Source: Psychrobacter aquimaris
Lineage (GTDB): Bacteria; Pseudomonadota; Gammaproteobacteria; Pseudomonadales; Moraxellaceae
Direction of reading: 5' to 3'
NCBI RefSeq assembly: GCF_016107525.1
Contig: NZ_JABASR010000007.1
Coordinates: 124,001 to 188,000, forward strand
Length of the DNA: 64,000 nucleotides
Below, piece after piece: positions 17,419 to 24,894 of the stretch. A model generated the notes under the pieces. That model was not told where the DNA came from, searched no databases, and saw only the letters and a program-made list of their open reading frames with translations. Within the stretch, counting starts at the first letter, position 1. Every line of letters starts with the position of its first letter. Position numbers and translations under genes: made by a program.

Positions 17419-18960
17419 CTAGTCCTCACTATCAGCAGCAGTGGCGCTTGCCAGTAAGCGATAAAGCTCATCTATATCACTGAATAGTGGCGTAGCACCC
17501 TCTACAGCATAACCTTCGCTACTGAGTTTACTTAAGATAGTTTTATCTAGTGTGTTGTCGCCATCCTCTAGCGCTTGTTGGGCTTGAATCAGTTGTTCTT
17601 CAGTTAGTTGGCCTTCGATTAGCGCTTCGACTAGGGTTTTGGCTGTTCTTATGAGCGATTTTGACGCTCTAGTAGTAAGCTCATAATTTTCTAGTAGAGT
17701 TAAACAAGTTGTTTTTTTATTTAGAACATAATCTGGGATGTATAATGCAAGTAACTCTTCTTGACCAATCTGAGGCTGTACAGCGCCATAGCTAATCTTG
17801 TGAAGAAGTATTTTTCCGGCAGTAGAGTTAAGAAAGACTGAGACGGCTGCAGCTGTTTCTTCTTCTTCAAACTCTAAACGAATAAGATGACTACTTATGA
17901 CACAACCCTTATCTAGTATATTTACTTTGATAGCTGTACCGATAGAGCCTGTTCTTACCACTAATACACATCGCTCATGAATTATAGCTTTTGAAGGTAT
18001 GCTGATATCTGATCCAATTTGGGGAGCATCTTGTACATTTAACCGTCCTGAAGATACTTCTGTTACTGTAATATAGGGTACACCTTCATTAACAAAATTA
18101 CGCTCTTCAAAGCCGTTGGCAATAGATTTAATCAGAGAGCCTAGTAATGTACCGGATTTTTTAGTAAAACGTTCTACAGCAATTGCTTTACTATCATAAT
18201 ATTTAGGATCAAGACGATTAGATAAGTCATTTAATGTTGGGTGACTAATTTTGGCGTCAGGTGTGTTACAAGCTACTAGATACTCACTTGTATTCAAAAC
18301 TTGTTCAATTTCTGATTCCAGCTCTTTAGCCCAAGCGCGTAGTTGCTCAGCCTGACGAACTTTATCTCCAATATATTTTTGTGCATCTAATTCAACTTTT
18401 GGAATTATTAAAGCCCTGATACTTGGAAAGTCAATTGCCGGACGTGTTGCGCCATAAGCCTCGCGCCAAATAGCGATCTGTCCAGTAGGACAATTTAAAT
18501 ATGCAACTAAAAAATGAGAATCTATTTTTTCAGAGCTAGGTTTAAAGCGAACTGAATGTTGGCTTATGTTTCCTGGTAGATGATCAGCTCCTACTACGGC
18601 AGACTTACCAAATTTAGCACCAGTAATCGTGAGCAGAATGTCACCCTCTATTAGTCTGCTACGCTTTAATTTTTCATCATCTTCATCGGTAATATAAACA
18701 GCTTCTTCTGATACTAAAAACATTTCTTCGACTTCAGAGGTTCTGTAAAAACGTACACGACCTTTTTCGAGGTAGTTAGCACCTAATGGTGTTGCTCCAC
18801 TTGAAACTCCATGTTCTGAATTGATCACTGATTCAAGAGATAGGTTGCCTAGGTTTTTAGCTATTTTATTAATCTGCTTTTCAAAAGACGGCTGATAGTG
18901 CCAAGGATCTATTCTTCTATCTGTTAGCTTGGACGGTGATTGTTTATAAATGACTACCAT
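17419..18960 (-). CDS. Type I restriction-modification specificity subunit (HsdS-like)
   Basis: 513 residues with the classic two-half layout: target recognition domain 1 (about 20-195), a helical spacer (about 195-230, IGDKVRQAEQLRAWAKELES), target recognition domain 2 (about 245-410) and a second helical region (about 410-475). Repeated halves share motifs such as GDILLTITGAKFGKSAVV in the first and RCVLVVRTGSIGTAIKV in the second. Known: each recognition domain reads one half of a split DNA target and steers the methylase there. Start overlaps the methylase stop as TAATG, so the two are translated together. The C-terminal tail (about 475-513) is acidic. No HsdR gene is found nearby. Confidence 0.9.
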   Translation of the reverse strand: MVVIYKQSPSKLTDRRIDPWHYQPSFEKQINKIAKNLGNLSLESVINSEHGVSSGATPLGANYLEKGRVRFYRTSEVEEMFLVSEEAVYITDEDDEKLKRSRLIEGDILLTITGAKFGKSAVVGADHLPGNISQHSVRFKPSSEKIDSHFLVAYLNCPTGQIAIWREAYGATRPAIDFPSIRALIIPKVELDAQKYIGDKVRQAEQLRAWAKELESEIEQVLNTSEYLVACNTPDAKISHPTLNDLSNRLDPKYYDSKAIAVERFTKKSGTLLGSLIKSIANGFEERNFVNEGVPYITVTEVSSGRLNVQDAPQIGSDISIPSKAIIHERCVLVVRTGSIGTAIKVNILDKGCVISSHLIRLEFEEEETAAAVSVFLNSTAGKILLHKISYGAVQPQIGQEELLALYIPDYVLNKKTTCLTLLENYELTTRASKSLIRTAKTLVEALIEGQLTEEQLIQAQQALEDGDNTLDKTILSKLSSEGYAVEGATPLFSDIDELYRLLASATAADSED

Positions 18961-21104
18961 TACTCACCCCGCTTATAAGCAGAAGCAATTAAATCTAAAT
19001 CGTTTGACACGCCGGCGTTATAGTCTTCGATATTATTTTTCACCAAATAACCTAACGTTTCAGCCACTGCCATAAACACATCAGTTTGCGGTTCCGGTAA
19101 GAACTGCTCAGGCTGATCAGGACTGGCACGGCGCTTTTGTAAATACATGATTGAAGTCTTCGCACCCGTACCAGACAGTTTAAAACAATCACTGGGTAGT
19201 GATATCACCGCTCTTACGATGGCCTTACCACCGACGAACTCACCTGTTTTTTCATCTTTTTTACCCATGATGTACTCACGCACGTAGCGATCGCCTGAGT
19301 TACATAATATGCCATCAGGTAGTACAATCATCAGTCGCCCACCAGGTTTAAGTAGTTGCAAACAGCGGTCTATAAACAGTACAGCGGGATCAATGCTCGC
19401 ACCAACTGGCTTCCAGTTGCCTTTTTTATCAGGCTTACTGCCAAGTGCCAAGCCATCAGTGGAAGGTGCCAGGCTGTAAGTTGGCTTTTTATCAGTGCCA
19501 CCGGTCTGACGTAAGTCGGTACGGTAGCCGGCCCATTTAGGATTTCCATTTTCATCAAGATATAGGTCGCCAGTATCATCCCAACGCATTTTTAGATGGT
19601 CGTAATAGGCGTTGTAACTATCCGCCATCTGTTCTGTTGGTCGAAAGCCACCAAGTACTTGCTCCATGTTGGCTTCATAGTTCTTTTTCGAAGCCTGTCC
19701 ATTCTTGCCTTTATCAAATTTTGGTGTGCCAAACGGCGGGTTAGTGCAGATAAGGTCAAAACTGTTAGGCTTAAGTGCTGCAGTAGTCAATGAGTTGTCC
19801 GTATAGAATATCTGAGCCTTTGGAGCGCCTTGCAATGCCATATTGACTCGTGCCAGCATAACCATACGCGGTGCAGCATCAGCACCAGTGAAGCCTTCAT
19901 TGCGTAGTTTTTGTTTTAGTGCTTCTTTTTCACGATCGTCTAATCCACCAAGCTGGGTATCGATAAGATGGTCTAATTGACTTAATGCCACTGAGCCAAA
20001 GCCAAATGAACCACAGGTTGGATCACAAAATCTGAAGTCGCCATTAGATAAGCGTGCGATAGCGTCATCGTCTTTAGCAATATCATTGATGGCTATCTCT
20101 AACATGGCTTGCTTGACCGGGTTAGGGGTGAGGTAGACACCTAGGCCGCCTTTGGATTCAAAGTTAGCACGTAGGAATACATCGAATACTCGGCCTAATA
20201 AATCACCAGAGACATCACCTAGGGTGCCGTTTTCTTTTGCTGTGCGTCCATCATTATTGATAACGGGACCAAGGTTTTGTAAGGCTTCAAGTAAATCTTC
20301 ATAGTTTTTCGGTACAGATAGTCTCAAATGAGTATCGTCTGAAAAAATGGCATTTTTCGATCCGTCATCACTGGTGACAATATAATCCTCATGTGATTTA
20401 AACTCATTAAAAGCATCTTTGATTAAGTTGACCGCTTTCTCGCCTTCTTTCTTTACATACTGCCAATTAAATACGGAGCTAAATAGGTGTTTATTGCCCT
20501 GTTTATCAGTGAATTGAATATCAGGGTGGTAAATACGGAAGCTTTCTAAAAACAATAGCTTAGCGACTTCTTCAATAATATCGTTTTTATCGTTAACTTT
20601 ATCTTTAGTAACGCGATAGACGTTTTCATGAAAAGCATCAAAGCGGTGCATTAGGCGCGTATAGATACGCATGGACCAGCGAAAAGTGGGATCACGCTCT
20701 AACCGATCAAAACTGTTTAATTCCTCTAAGCTAGGAAGAACATCGACACCATGGGTACCATCAGAGCCATCAGAACCAAATAGACTCAGGATACGGTTGT
20801 TAGTACCATCGCTGATAACAGCGAATACTGGCCAATCACTGTCAGTGTCACTGAGTAGCGTATAGGCTAAATCATCAAACTTAGCCGTATCAGCAGCATT
20901 TTCCCAATGACCTTCTGCCAGCGCTAGTAGCATGACAGGTGGCGTTAGATTGCCCTCTACCATCCCTTGTACTAAGCCTGCTTTGGCAAAATCGTGCGAT
21001 GATAGCTCTAATACAGGTTGGTCGAAATTTCGATGTTGTTTAACCAGTTGGTTAAATAGGTCAGTGAGTTGAGCTTGTTTATTACTCTTATTGTCTTTTG
21101 CCAT
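18960..21104 (-). CDS. Type I-like N6-adenine DNA methyltransferase (HsdM-like)
   Basis: 714 residues. The SAM-binding motif DPTCGSFGFG lies at 361-370 and the catalytic NPPF at 455-458, the order of gamma-class N6-adenine methylases as in HsdM. The N-terminal ~300 residues are a helical domain longer than in E. coli HsdM (529 aa), and the motif LGVYLTPNPVKQAM (321-334) matches the usual LG-x-FYTP box. Known: with HsdS it would methylate one adenine per half-site and mark host DNA as self. In BREX/Pgl the same role is filled by PglX, which, however, carries its own recognition domain; here a separate S subunit is used. It is 59 bases downstream of a 127-aa gene and leads the main block of the operon. 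Confidence 0.9.
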   Translation of the reverse strand: MAKDNKSNKQAQLTDLFNQLVKQHRNFDQPVLELSSHDFAKAGLVQGMVEGNLTPPVMLLALAEGHWENAADTAKFDDLAYTLLSDTDSDWPVFAVISDGTNNRILSLFGSDGSDGTHGVDVLPSLEELNSFDRLERDPTFRWSMRIYTRLMHRFDAFHENVYRVTKDKVNDKNDIIEEVAKLLFLESFRIYHPDIQFTDKQGNKHLFSSVFNWQYVKKEGEKAVNLIKDAFNEFKSHEDYIVTSDDGSKNAIFSDDTHLRLSVPKNYEDLLEALQNLGPVINNDGRTAKENGTLGDVSGDLLGRVFDVFLRANFESKGGLGVYLTPNPVKQAMLEIAINDIAKDDDAIARLSNGDFRFCDPTCGSFGFGSVALSQLDHLIDTQLGGLDDREKEALKQKLRNEGFTGADAAPRMVMLARVNMALQGAPKAQIFYTDNSLTTAALKPNSFDLICTNPPFGTPKFDKGKNGQASKKNYEANMEQVLGGFRPTEQMADSYNAYYDHLKMRWDDTGDLYLDENGNPKWAGYRTDLRQTGGTDKKPTYSLAPSTDGLALGSKPDKKGNWKPVGASIDPAVLFIDRCLQLLKPGGRLMIVLPDGILCNSGDRYVREYIMGKKDEKTGEFVGGKAIVRAVISLPSDCFKLSGTGAKTSIMYLQKRRASPDQPEQFLPEPQTDVFMAVAETLGYLVKNNIEDYNAGVSNDLDLIASAYKRGE

Positions 21105-21163
21105 GAGATTTTTTGATTCCTAAGTTTTGGTGCTTTGGTTCACAGATGGTTGTTTGATAAATG

Positions 21164-21547
21164 TTAAGTATCAAGTACTAAAAATGGTCCTTTGACGCTC
21201 ATTTGTTGGTTTTGTTCAGCCAGTTTACGTAACTGCTGCTCAGTGATAGTCGTGCCAGCTGGTAGTTTCTTTAAAACTTGTGTGAGAGGCATACGCCCAC
21301 CAGAATTTCGCAATAGAGTAGCTAGATGCTCTGTGATATTGGAGGTTGTTTGATATGCTGATTTAGGTTCGTTTAATACATGACGTGCTGGCAAGGCTGC
21401 TAGCCATAGCGCTACTTGGGCTTGATTAAAACCTAAAGAATGCCAAAGCTCCTGCTGTTCACTAAAAAGGTCGTCTGCAGATTTTTCTGACGTTTTCAGT
21501 TGATCAATAAGCTGATTAAGCAGTGAGTTTTGAGTTTCTTGATACAT
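21164..21547 (-). CDS. Small unknown protein (127 aa) at the head of the defence operon
   Basis: Begins two bases after the HTH gene, with AAGGAA six bases before the ATG. Mostly helical and polar; a glutamine-rich N-terminus (residues 1-40) is followed by a helix-turn-helix-like C-terminal half (about 70-120: TEHLATLLRNSGGRMPLTQVLKK, TITEQQLRKLAEQN), which could be a small winged helix. I do not recognise a family. Its position beside the HTH regulator suggests either a second regulator or a structural subunit of the methylase complex. Confidence 0.65.
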   Translation of the reverse strand: MYQETQNSLLNQLIDQLKTSEKSADDLFSEQQELWHSLGFNQAQVALWLAALPARHVLNEPKSAYQTTSNITEHLATLLRNSGGRMPLTQVLKKLPAGTTITEQQLRKLAEQNQQMSVKGPFLVLDT

Positions 21548-21549
21548 AG

Positions 21550-21738
21550 CTATTCCTTGATTATGGCTTGTTCAGTTTGCTTTAACATCCAAGTGTCAAG
21601 GTCACTCCGTTTAAAACGCCAAGCATTGCCTACGCGAAATCCTGGTAACTCATTACTAGCTGCCAATCGATAAATAGTTCTCTCATTGACTTTGAGGTAT
21701 TCGGCCACTTCTTTAATAGTCAATACTTCACTGTCCAT
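21550..21738 (-). CDS. Excisionase/MerR-type helix-turn-helix protein, first gene of the defence operon
   Basis: 62 residues. The whole protein is one excisionase-family HTH: LTIKEVAEYLKVNERTIYRL (6-25) and PGFRVGNAWRFKRSDLDTWM (34-53), the standard winged-helix DNA-binding domain 17 (HTH_17) pattern. AGGAG lies nine bases before the ATG. Known: such proteins often sit beside type I-like methylase genes in islands and act as regulators or recombination directionality factors. Upstream is a promoter-like sequence with a 10-bp palindrome between the -35 and -10 elements. Inference: it represses its own operon. Confidence 0.85.
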   Translation of the reverse strand: MDSEVLTIKEVAEYLKVNERTIYRLAASNELPGFRVGNAWRFKRSDLDTWMLKQTEQAIIKE

Positions 21739-21783
21739 GACGAATAGCTCCTAGTTATGTCGAAAGAGTACATATAAATACAG

Positions 21784-21809
21784 TTTATACTAGCGGCTAG
21801 CCGTGTCAA
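21784..21809 (-). promoter_or_regulatory. Candidate defence operon promoter with palindromic operator
   Basis: Read on the minus strand: TTGACA (21809-21804), then the perfect palindrome CGGCTAGCCG (21803-21794), then TATAAA (21789-21784). The spacing of 14 bases is shorter than the normal 16-18, so the promoter may be weak or need an activator, or the -10 may lie a few bases further on. The palindrome placed between the two elements is a typical operator position. It stands about 45 bases before the HTH gene. Confidence 0.4.
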
Positions 21810-21881
21810 TGAATTACGCAGTTTTTAAGAGCAGGCAAGTCTTAACATTATTTTTGAAAAAGGATGCAGCTAGACAAAAAA

Positions 21882-21912
21882 GCCCAAGACCTGTGTTAAA
21901 CAGATCTTGGGC
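21882..21912 (-). terminator. Rho-independent terminator after the DUF3631 gene
   Basis: On the minus strand GCCCAAGATCTG pairs with AGGTCTTGGGC-type sequence (one G-U wobble, 7-base loop) followed by TTTTTT. It lies downstream of the minus-strand gene at 21995-23419 and insulates it from the defence operon. Confidence 0.75.
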
Positions 21913-21994
21913 ATTTAGGAAAGGGCGTGCTTCAATATTTTAGAGAATGCTTAAGTTTGTTGATACCTTAAGATATCGAAAATATAGGTAAATG

Positions 21995-23419
21995 CTACGA
22001 TAAATAACGTGAAAAAGCATCTTCGAAGTCTGTAATATCGTAGCCCTTACCTCGTACTTCATTACCGCGTAAGTCATGCGCCCTGATATCTTTGGATGAA
22101 ATTTTGAATTCACTCAATCTTTTAGCGATTTGTCGTAAAGTGATAGGCTTTCCATGATTTAAAGTTGACCAACTCATTTCTGGGTCTCGACGTAACTCAG
22201 TTAATAAATCCCTACTTAAAAGTCTATTAGTTTGAGTTAAAATAAAAACGGTTCTAATATCAGATAATAGCTGCTCATTTGAACTGGGCTCCTCGCTATC
22301 ACTACCTGATATTTCGATACAAGCTTTATAAGCCTGCTCTAGCCAGTTATCATCAAGTATAGAAGCAATTTTAAGCAAGATTTCCCAGTTATCCTGTGCC
22401 CGATCGTTGACGCAAACAGGTAGCACTGGCATAGCTGCTTTTACCGCTAGCATATTATCATCAGACCATCTAGCGAGTTTTGATTGGATAGTATTAGTGA
22501 CATCTTCAGGTAGATCGCGAACCCGTTTTTTTGTCTCACTTTTCATTTTTCGACGCAGTGTTAGAGGTATTGATCGATCTATTAATGTGCTAGGGATTTT
22601 GCCAATACCCGAGATGGCTTTAGCGCCATAAACATTGAATGGTATTAACTTGTTATCATCACCAAAACAGCGCATAACATATGGATTATCACGACTATGT
22701 CCCGCATTTAGTACGCCGCGTATACCTTCATTCTCATTGAGAAACGTGTCAACCTCATCAATAAATAATGTTGGTTTGTAGGCTTCAATGCAACGAAATA
22801 GCGCTGGCCCTGTGATGTTAGATGTCGATAGTGACCGATTGCTTATCCTGCTCATCAACGTCAACAGCGTGGTTTTTCCACAACGTTTTTCGGGCGCATT
22901 AATCCAGGCAATTGGCAGTATATGGCTTGCTGGTATTACCCAGGTCATCAATATCCATAGTGTAACAGCTACTTTAACTGCGTCAGTACAAGCTATGTGA
23001 TCGTCCAATATCTGGGATATTTGGTCAGCTAATAGGGCGATGTCTGCTACTGGTTCTGCGTATGGCTCAGTATCAACGACCAAACTATCAGAGGACTCAG
23101 ACTCCAATCTACCTTTAGCTCTCTTGACCAGCTTATCCAGTGATCGAACTGACATATTGTTGAGAGATTTCGCGGTTTCAGTGCGTTCTAGTTCATACTC
23201 TAGTTCTGATAATGTAGCTAGTCTGTCAATCGTAGCTTGTGCTAAATCAGAGCTAATTTTTAGGTCTTGTTGTGGTAAAATAATCGATGATGGCTCGTCA
23301 ATGTCATCTGTAGTGGTTTTTGAGAGCTGGTCATCCTGCAAGATGAGCAGCTTTTTTATTGGGTCAGCTGATTGCTTATCGGCTAACTCAGGAAGAGAGA
23401 TATAATCATTCTTACTCAT
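21995..23419 (-). CDS. DUF3631 P-loop ATPase, phage/island primase-helicase-like
   Basis: 474 residues. Walker A APEKRCGKTT (175-184) and Walker B PTLFIDEVDTF (216-226), followed by NEGIRGVLNAGH and GKIPSTLIDRSIPLTLRRK (sensor-like region), which is the pattern of the DUF3631 domain found in phage- and plasmid-borne replication proteins. Residues 1-150 form a charged, probably helical lead with a possible zinc-free linker; no TOPRIM or primase polymerase motif is visible, so this seems to be only the helicase half. It begins two bases after the AlpA-like gene. Known: such proteins start replication of satellite elements and integrative islands. Inference: replication or maintenance gene of this island. 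Confidence 0.8.
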   Translation of the reverse strand: MSKNDYISLPELADKQSADPIKKLLILQDDQLSKTTTDDIDEPSSIILPQQDLKISSDLAQATIDRLATLSELEYELERTETAKSLNNMSVRSLDKLVKRAKGRLESESSDSLVVDTEPYAEPVADIALLADQISQILDDHIACTDAVKVAVTLWILMTWVIPASHILPIAWINAPEKRCGKTTLLTLMSRISNRSLSTSNITGPALFRCIEAYKPTLFIDEVDTFLNENEGIRGVLNAGHSRDNPYVMRCFGDDNKLIPFNVYGAKAISGIGKIPSTLIDRSIPLTLRRKMKSETKKRVRDLPEDVTNTIQSKLARWSDDNMLAVKAAMPVLPVCVNDRAQDNWEILLKIASILDDNWLEQAYKACIEISGSDSEEPSSNEQLLSDIRTVFILTQTNRLLSRDLLTELRRDPEMSWSTLNHGKPITLRQIAKRLSEFKISSKDIRAHDLRGNEVRGKGYDITDFEDAFSRYLS

Positions 23420-23421
23420 GA

Positions 23422-23703
23422 TTATCTCTCCCCATCGTTAGAGGACGCAGAATGTTTCTCTATCCATTTGTTTATATCAGATAGACGCCAGAGGCTAGCT
23501 CCATCTATTTTGATGGGCGCTGGGAATCGATTCTGTCTAATCATCTTATAAATATGTTTGGATGAGAAACCTACGATACCTCGTTTGGCGCTTTTAGCAG
23601 TAACTGTTTTCTGGCGACCAGACTGGGTAGTATATGTTCGTGCCTTGATTTCGGGACAGTTAGCAAGGTCTGACATTCGTAGAAATTGTTCATTCGTTTT
23701 CAT
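23422..23703 (-). CDS. AlpA-like DNA-binding regulator
   Basis: 93 residues. The C-terminal half has the AlpA/excisionase HTH: GFSSKHIYKMIRQNRFPAPI (47-66) and DGASLWRLSDINKWIEKH (68-85). An N-terminal basic region (KARTYTTQSGRQKTVTAKSAKRG) precedes it. Known: AlpA-type proteins in P4-like islands activate int or direct excision. It is followed directly by the DUF3631 gene, so the two form one operon. Candidate binder of the TTAACAAC repeats before int. Confidence 0.8.
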   Translation of the reverse strand: MKTNEQFLRMSDLANCPEIKARTYTTQSGRQKTVTAKSAKRGIVGFSSKHIYKMIRQNRFPAPIKIDGASLWRLSDINKWIEKHSASSNDGER

Positions 23704-23809
23704 TATAGTTTACTCCGCAGCATGGTTATGGCCAGTAGTAGCTAGTGCTGTTGAGTAATGATAATCGACAGATTTAATAAATAGTATAGTTATGCGCGCA
23801 TAATAAATT

Positions 23810-24670
23810 TTATGATAAATTACCTTTTGCAGCTTCACTTATCAATTTATAAACATATTCATAAGTAGGTTTCTCATCTGTATCTATGTATTCTTTAATG
23901 TACCTCGTAGTTTCAGCATATTTTTTAAAACCCTGCTCCTCCATTATTGCAAGATACTCTTTTTTCTTCTGTTGTCTATACTCAGACTGTGGAGCCCATC
24001 TAGCTTCAGATGCTATAGTGCCGTTTAAGGAAGCCATTTTTTCGAAATAATCATTTCTATCGTAACCAATTTGCACAGCACTGCCAGCGAAAAGATACAT
24101 TGCGAAGTCATGGTAATTTAAACACAATTCGTATGCAGTTGACTCATAAGCTATCAGAGCTATACTCTTAAAAATATATATTCTAAAAATCTCATCTAGC
24201 ATAATCCCAATTCTTTTAATCTCTTCAATGGAATGAGGATTTAATATTTTATGAAAAATTTCACGTTTATTCTCAATATCATCTAAAGATTCATCAATTT
24301 TAATGAAGTTGCTTTCTATATATCGGTTCAAAGCATACTGATCTATATCAACATTATGTATCTCAGGGTCATAACCTTCTGAGTATTTTTTTATATTTTT
24401 AAAAAAATACTCATCATCAAATTCAAATTTCGTATCTACATAGTTTTTAGCAAAAACTTCTACGCTATCTAAAAAGAAAATGTTATTTCTTTGCTTATGG
24501 ATATGACATGTTTCATGCTCTAGAATTCGTCTAGCTATATCTATAGTTCTTGGCTTAGATATAGTCTGTTCTATAGCAGTATTTACGTTTTTAAAATTCT
24601 GCTTTGTTAAGAAGTTTTCAAAAGATTTTTTGTTTGAAGAGATGGTGGTTGATTGATTACTGGAGTTCAT
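23810..24670 (-). CDS. Unknown 286-aa protein, strongly AT-rich gene
   Basis: Not recognised. Lysine-, asparagine- and isoleucine-rich, with visibly more A/T than its neighbours, which points to transfer from another source. Mostly helical; residues about 30-60 contain RRILEHETCHIHKQRN, whose H-E-T-C-H spacing faintly recalls a metal-binding HExxH-like motif but is not canonical. No signal peptide. It stands alone between the AlpA-like gene and int, with AT-rich spacers on both sides, a usual spot for cargo such as anti-phage or toxin genes. Function unknown. Confidence 0.65.
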   Translation of the reverse strand: MNSSNQSTTISSNKKSFENFLTKQNFKNVNTAIEQTISKPRTIDIARRILEHETCHIHKQRNNIFFLDSVEVFAKNYVDTKFEFDDEYFFKNIKKYSEGYDPEIHNVDIDQYALNRYIESNFIKIDESLDDIENKREIFHKILNPHSIEEIKRIGIMLDEIFRIYIFKSIALIAYESTAYELCLNYHDFAMYLFAGSAVQIGYDRNDYFEKMASLNGTIASEARWAPQSEYRQQKKKEYLAIMEEQGFKKYAETTRYIKEYIDTDEKPTYEYVYKLISEAAKGNLS

Positions 24671-24792
24671 CGATTATGCCTATATAATAGTTAAGATTCA
24701 TAGAAGATATTTATGAAAGTTATATACTTTTTCTTACTAATTTTTTAATACTTTAAAAGTAAATTCGTTCTGTCTTAAATAAAATTTCTATA

Positions 24793-24807
24793 TGTGACTG
24801 CGTGACA
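24793..24807 (+). repeat. Paired heptamer site 5 (TGTGACT + CGTGACA, 8-bp period)
   Basis: TGTGACT at 24793-24799 and CGTGACA at 24801-24807, one 8-bp step apart, in the short non-coding gap between the orphan gene and int. The same pair pattern occurs four times at 5.2-6.05 kb, so the sites bracket the cargo of the island. Confidence 0.5.
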
Positions 24808-24894
24808 AAGCATGTAGAATTCTAGTAGCTGGTAAATTTATCAGGGACGTACAACTTTAATTTAATATTATTTTGACATGTAGGAAAGCTGTAA

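Noticed and set aside
17419-21104. Plain type I restriction-modification system
   Set aside because: M and S are present but no HsdR; the tight linkage to ATPase, NurA and HerA points to a larger system.
6184-21738. BREX type 1 or type 2 (Pgl) call for the defence operon
   Set aside because: No PglZ, BrxA/BrxB or BrxL gene; the kinase is much smaller than PglW and a separate HsdS-like subunit is present.
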